From an uncultured SAR324 cluster bacterium (GTDB taxonomy: Bacteria > SAR324 > NAC60-12), in contig CACERX010000030.1 in assembly GCA_902562015.1 (NCBI GenBank), positions 1 to 18,884 on the forward strand: a DNA stretch of 18,884 nucleotides, read 5' to 3'. Position numbers and translations under genes: made by a program. Below the pieces are notes generated by a model that did not search any database, had not been told where the DNA came from, and was given only the letters and a program-made list of their open reading frames with translations. Below, in pieces: positions 15,704 through 18,884 of this stretch; within the stretch, counting starts at the first letter, position 1, and every line of letters starts with the position of its first letter.

Positions 15704-16054
15704 CGCAGATATGTCACCGGGGTTGAAAAATTTATGAAAATTTATTCTACTGAAATCAGTACAATAAAGCAATTTAAGAACAGTGTATTTGTATTTTATT
15801 TATGTCGCCAAAAAGTAATTCAGCAATTATAAAGAAAAAACTGTCTTTAGCCTTGGTGAAAGCAAAAATTGTACGATTTTAAATGAGTTTTGATATAGAT
15901 GAAGGAATTAATTCTAAAGATTCAGATTTTGAGCGTTTTGGAGGGTGAAATTCAGGCAGAGTCTATAGAAGATTCAGGCTTGACCTTAATCAAGTAATCG
16001 ATTATTTAAAAATATTTTTTCATCAAAAAGTAGTTTTGTATGACTATTTTTATA
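15704..16054. other. Gene-free gap between the ferredoxin and phosphate permease genes
   Basis: This AT-rich stretch should hold the end of the PiT transcript and the promoter of the Fe-S cluster genes. TATAAT can be read on the - strand near 15822, without a good -35 element. CTTGA/TCAAG (15979-15994) is a weak 5-base stem. The tiny + strand frames here are not convincing. Confidence 0.4.
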
Positions 16055-17314
16055 TTAAAGAAAGACCCCACGAAAGAAGAAAAAGAAGAAAATTGACAAG
16101 AGTGCTCCAACTGGCAGTGTTATGACCCATGACATCATAATTCCTCCAACAACTCGTAAATCTAATGCCCCTATTCCACGTGCCAGTCCGACACCCATAA
16201 CAGCACCAACAGCAATTTGAGTGGTAGAAACAGGTATCCCAGTACGTGAAGCAATTACGACAGTGGCTGCCGCCGCTAGTTCTGCTGAAAAACCACGAGT
16301 CGGTACAAGTTCGGTGATTTTTTCCCCAATTGTTTGTATGACTCGATATCCTAAAGTCGACAAGCCTAAGACAATCCCAAAACCACCTATTAGCAAAATC
16401 CATAGTGGCAGACTAGATTTCTGAGCCATTTCTCCACCGCTTTCAACAATACTAACGATTGCCGCCATTGGTCCTATACCGTTTGCAACATCATTTGATC
16501 CATGTGCAAAGGCCATAGCACTAGCAGAAAAGATCATCATTATTCCGAAGATTTTTTCAATATGATTGAATTGGTCATGAATACTTTCCCCTAATTTCAT
16601 ACTAATACGATTAATTATAATGTAAGCAATAACAGCCACAAAAACTCCAAAAATAACTGCTAAAATAAAACTTTGTAAAATACTTAATTCAATATCAAGA
16701 TGTTTCAATCCTTTGAATAATGTTACTAGGGAGATCAAAAAACCAACAAGGAACACATAAAATGGGGCGTAACGTTTTGCATTCAAAAATGGAATTTCTG
16801 TGTCGAGAATGAATTTCTGAATACTTCGCATTAAAAGGAACGCGATTGTACCACCGACCAAAGGTGAAACAATCCAACTAAGGACTATTGTACCGATTTT
16901 TGACCAGTTCACTGCATCCACTCCAATTCCTACTATAGCAAAACCAACTATTGCACCAATAATACTGTGTGTAGTAGAAACGGGCCAACCCATCCAACTT
17001 GCAATTGTCAACCAGAGTGCAGCTGCAATCAATGCTGACAACATACCATAGACTAAAATCTCAGGGTTGCCCATAATTGGTGTAGGATCGATAATGTTTT
17101 TACGAATTGTTTTTGTAACATGCCCTCCAGCAAGAAATGCTCCTGCAAATTCAAAAATGGCGGCAATTATAATTGCCTGCTTAACGCTTATTGCCCCCGA
17201 TCCTACGGATGTACCCATTGCGTTTGCAACATCATTAGCCCCTATTCCCCAGGTCATAAAGAGCCCTAATACTACTGCAAGTGTAATAAATACTGATCCG
17301 TATTCAACAATCAA
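16055..17314 (-). CDS. PiT-family inorganic phosphate transporter
   Basis: This 419-residue inner-membrane permease takes up phosphate, usually as a metal-phosphate with protons or sodium. The two inverted signature motifs are present: GANDVANAMGTSVGSGA at 25-41 and GSNDVANGIGPMAA in the second half. About ten to eleven hydrophobic segments are visible, such as MIVEYGSVFITLAVVLGLFM, and the paired PVSTTHSIIGA and PVSTTQIAVGA segments mark the two homologous halves. The C-terminus ends in a run of six Phe then RGVFL. It follows the DUF47 gene by 37 bases, the standard pairing of a PiT permease with a PhoU-like accessory protein. Confidence 0.95.
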   Translation of the reverse strand: MIVEYGSVFITLAVVLGLFMTWGIGANDVANAMGTSVGSGAISVKQAIIIAAIFEFAGAFLAGGHVTKTIRKNIIDPTPIMGNPEILVYGMLSALIAAALWLTIASWMGWPVSTTHSIIGAIVGFAIVGIGVDAVNWSKIGTIVLSWIVSPLVGGTIAFLLMRSIQKFILDTEIPFLNAKRYAPFYVFLVGFLISLVTLFKGLKHLDIELSILQSFILAVIFGVFVAVIAYIIINRISMKLGESIHDQFNHIEKIFGIMMIFSASAMAFAHGSNDVANGIGPMAAIVSIVESGGEMAQKSSLPLWILLIGGFGIVLGLSTLGYRVIQTIGEKITELVPTRGFSAELAAAATVVIASRTGIPVSTTQIAVGAVMGVGLARGIGALDLRVVGGIMMSWVITLPVGALLSIFFFFFFRGVFL

Positions 17315-17351
17315 TTTTCCCTTTATTAATTAAAAATTTGAGATTTCTATT

Positions 17352-18026
17352 CTATTTAGATGCAATCATCAATCGTAATCTATTTCCTGTTTTTTTCGAA
17401 AAATCTGCTATGTCACCAATCAATTCAAATATCTTGTACCAAAATACGGCATCTACAGAATTCATTTTTTCTTCAACTTCATACAACCTGCCTACAAGAG
17501 TATCTTCTAAATTATCTGCTTCTGTTTCTGCAATTGAAACATTATCAATCATTTCTAACAATTTTTTGATTTCATGTCGCCCAAATCCTGATTCAATAAC
17601 ATCTCCAAATTCTTGACTAAGACCTCTAGCTAAATAACAAACATCCTGAGATTTTTTTACAAACTGAATAACATCTTGACTCAGTTCATCAGGAATTTTC
17701 ATCTTTCTTATATTCAGTAAAATAACAATGTCTTGAGCCACATCGGCAATACTGTCCTGCATGTCAAGCATTTCCAATAAATCACGACGATTAATAGGCA
17801 TGAAAATATTTCTGGGCAGATTATTTCTGACTTCATTTTTGATTGAATCTGCTTCATTTTCTGCTTGGATTACTTGTTTTTGAATTTTTTCTAATTTTGA
17901 GTAATCTTGCTGAAATAATGCTTCAAAAAAATCGTTAAGTGGGATAACACTTTCAACAACTTTATCCATGTGATCCCTTAGAGGTTTGAATGGTGACTTA
18001 GCAAAAATAGAAGAGATATTAATCAT
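17352..18026 (-). CDS. DUF47 (TIGR00153, PhoU-like) protein
   Basis: The 224-residue, all-helical protein belongs to the DUF47 family, related to PhoU and nearly always beside a PiT permease, which it is thought to regulate. The opening MINISSIFAKSPFKPLRDHM, the LEKIQKQVIQAENEAD helix and the NRRDLLEMLDMQDSIADVAQDI segment are typical. The E-x-x-A-D and D-x-x-D-x-A metal-touching patterns of PhoU-like helices are visible. There is no signal peptide, so it is cytoplasmic. The ATG at 18026 has AGGATG upstream. On the transcribed strand TTGACA lies in the leader, about 40 bases before the start, a possible -35 element. Confidence 0.93.
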   Translation of the reverse strand: MINISSIFAKSPFKPLRDHMDKVVESVIPLNDFFEALFQQDYSKLEKIQKQVIQAENEADSIKNEVRNNLPRNIFMPINRRDLLEMLDMQDSIADVAQDIVILLNIRKMKIPDELSQDVIQFVKKSQDVCYLARGLSQEFGDVIESGFGRHEIKKLLEMIDNVSIAETEADNLEDTLVGRLYEVEEKMNSVDAVFWYKIFELIGDIADFSKKTGNRLRLMIASK

Positions 18027-18117
18027 GAATCATCCTAAAAATTAATTTAGTAAATCTTTATGTCAAAGCTGCTTAATGGTGTTTCAGAATAATTAGTGAA
18101 TTTGACTATTTTTGTTA

Positions 18118-18156
18118 TAAAAAAACGTAAGTTAATTCACAGCGGTTTATGTGAAT
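18118..18156 (-). terminator. Probable intrinsic terminator of the TlpA-like gene
   Basis: On the transcribed strand, four bases after the stop codon, ATTCACA and TGTGAAT (18135-18141 and 18150-18156) form a perfect 7-base-pair stem with an 8-base loop. A run of seven T follows about nine bases later (18119-18125 as A on the + strand). The gap between stem and T-run is longer than ideal. Confidence 0.45.
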
Positions 18157-18159
18157 AGG

Positions 18160-18753
18160 TCATTCGCTCACTGATTCCAGCTTGGAATCCATAAACTCAA
18201 TCAGTTCCGGGCTGGCCCAGTCTCGTATGCCCAGAGCTCTCCCAATGATGATTCCTTCTGGATTAATTAAATAAGTGATAGGAATATTCTCAACACCATA
18301 CAGTCGTGCTATTTCCAAGGTTGAATCAGCAATCATTGGAAATGTAAATTCATGCTTTTCGGCAAATCTTCTGATACTGCTTTTTTCCTCACCCATTCCT
18401 ACAGCCAGCACAACCAGCTTTTTTGATCCCATTTTCTGATACGCTTTTTCAAGATCTGGCATTTCTTTTAAACAAGGTACACACCAGGTGGCCCAGAAAT
18501 TCAAAAGGACAAAACGCTGATGATAGTCCTTTAAATTTATAATGCTTCCATCATTTAGTTCACCTGTAAAATCATGGGCTTCGATCCATATTGATGGAGG
18601 AGTAATCCTCAGGCTTGTAAGTAATTTCTTGTCTTCATCTGTTAAGTCAGCCTTTTTACCGTGTGCCGAAGCAGAAACAAATGCAAACAAAGACAAAAAA
18701 AGTATCAGGCTGTAGCAGAAAATTTTTGAAAGAATTAGTTTTTTTCTGTTCAT
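18160..18753 (-). CDS. TlpA/ResA-like thioredoxin-fold protein
   Basis: This periplasmic thiol-disulfide protein has a signal peptide or anchor at residues 1-30 (ILSKIFCYSLILFLSLFAFVSASA). The thioredoxin domain starts around residue 60 with DFTGELNDGSIINLKD, typical of the AhpC/TSA-Redoxin branch. The active site is W90-C-V-P-C94, and the cis-Pro loop is GVENIPITYLI. TlpA/ResA proteins reduce disulfides, often in cytochrome c maturation; the exact partner cannot be told here. I chose the ATG at 18753; a TTG at 18765 would add four residues. The next 37 or so bases toward the window end hold no clear gene. Confidence 0.9.
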   Translation of the reverse strand: MNRKKLILSKIFCYSLILFLSLFAFVSASAHGKKADLTDEDKKLLTSLRITPPSIWIEAHDFTGELNDGSIINLKDYHQRFVLLNFWATWCVPCLKEMPDLEKAYQKMGSKKLVVLAVGMGEEKSSIRRFAEKHEFTFPMIADSTLEIARLYGVENIPITYLINPEGIIIGRALGIRDWASPELIEFMDSKLESVSE

Positions 18754-18884
18754 TAATGATTTCAAATAATTTTATTAAATTAAAAATCCCATTTTACTTG
18801 AAAATTTAGCACTTCTCAATTCGTTGTGTCACATTCAGGTAATCAGGCAGATGCAGCAGGCCAGTTATAAATCACGCGAACAAA

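Noticed and set aside
15802..15948. Two tiny + strand frames (26 and 21 codons) in the gap before the phosphate permease, the second staying open beyond its TGA
   Set aside because: No ribosome-binding site or recognisable motif. The open stretch after TGA runs into the antisense of the PiT gene and can be explained by AT-rich DNA. No sign of a selenocysteine element.
16050..16403. Trp/Cys-rich - strand frame of 117 codons
   Set aside because: It lies wholly inside the PiT permease gene in another frame and its odd composition is typical of a shifted frame.
18843..18884. Possible 3' end of another - strand gene at the window edge (13 codons then TGA)
   Set aside because: Too short to support; an open run of this length is expected by chance.

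Overview
The window looks like an AT-rich chromosomal segment of a Gram-negative, probably aquatic/marine, proteobacterium-like organism. This rests on Sec-exported proteins, a [2Fe-2S] ferredoxin / IscA-type / BolA cluster, a TlpA-like thioredoxin and a typical bacterial gyrA. A SAR324- or deltaproteobacterium-like source is my guess from gene content and the MORN protein style; nothing in the sequence proves it. I see no tRNA, rRNA, CRISPR array, insertion sequence or phage gene.

Left half (1-8253): an accessory array of six MORN-repeat genes, all on the + strand: a 3' fragment, then 266, 360, 302, 371 and 469 aa with the starts chosen here. Each complete gene encodes an N-terminal signal peptide followed by 23-residue MORN repeats, about 45 in total. 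Most have a recurring N-terminal module before the repeats (GxLxF/Y ... W ... GDE ... KYxGEIxNGxPxGxG), and every one ends in a C-terminal W-[N/D]-x-T capping segment. Inserted between them are a ChrR-type cupin gene and a SgcJ/EcaC-type NTF2-like gene, both on the - strand and divergent from a MORN gene, plus two tiny Cys-rich zinc-ribbon-like genes. The last MORN protein carries half of a periplasmic solute-binding domain at its C-terminus. The role of the array is unknown. Its proteins should act outside the cytoplasm.

Right half (8631-18753): ordinary conserved genes, all on the - strand, so the two halves converge in the 8254-8630 gap. In transcription order: a TlpA/ResA-like thioredoxin; a DUF47 (PhoU-like) protein with a PiT phosphate permease; then a tight run of ferredoxin, IscA/ErpA-type protein, BolA-like protein, a small unknown protein, a cyclophilin-type peptidyl-prolyl isomerase and gyrA; then two overlapping genes for secreted proteins, a LytR_C-domain protein and an unrecognised 500-residue protein.

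The part most worth a second look is the MORN array. It shows shared caps, a shared unusual 27-residue repeat unit, internal super-repeats, a possible shared promoter motif and a fusion to a truncated binding-protein domain. Together these suggest a family that keeps expanding and reshuffling at one locus.
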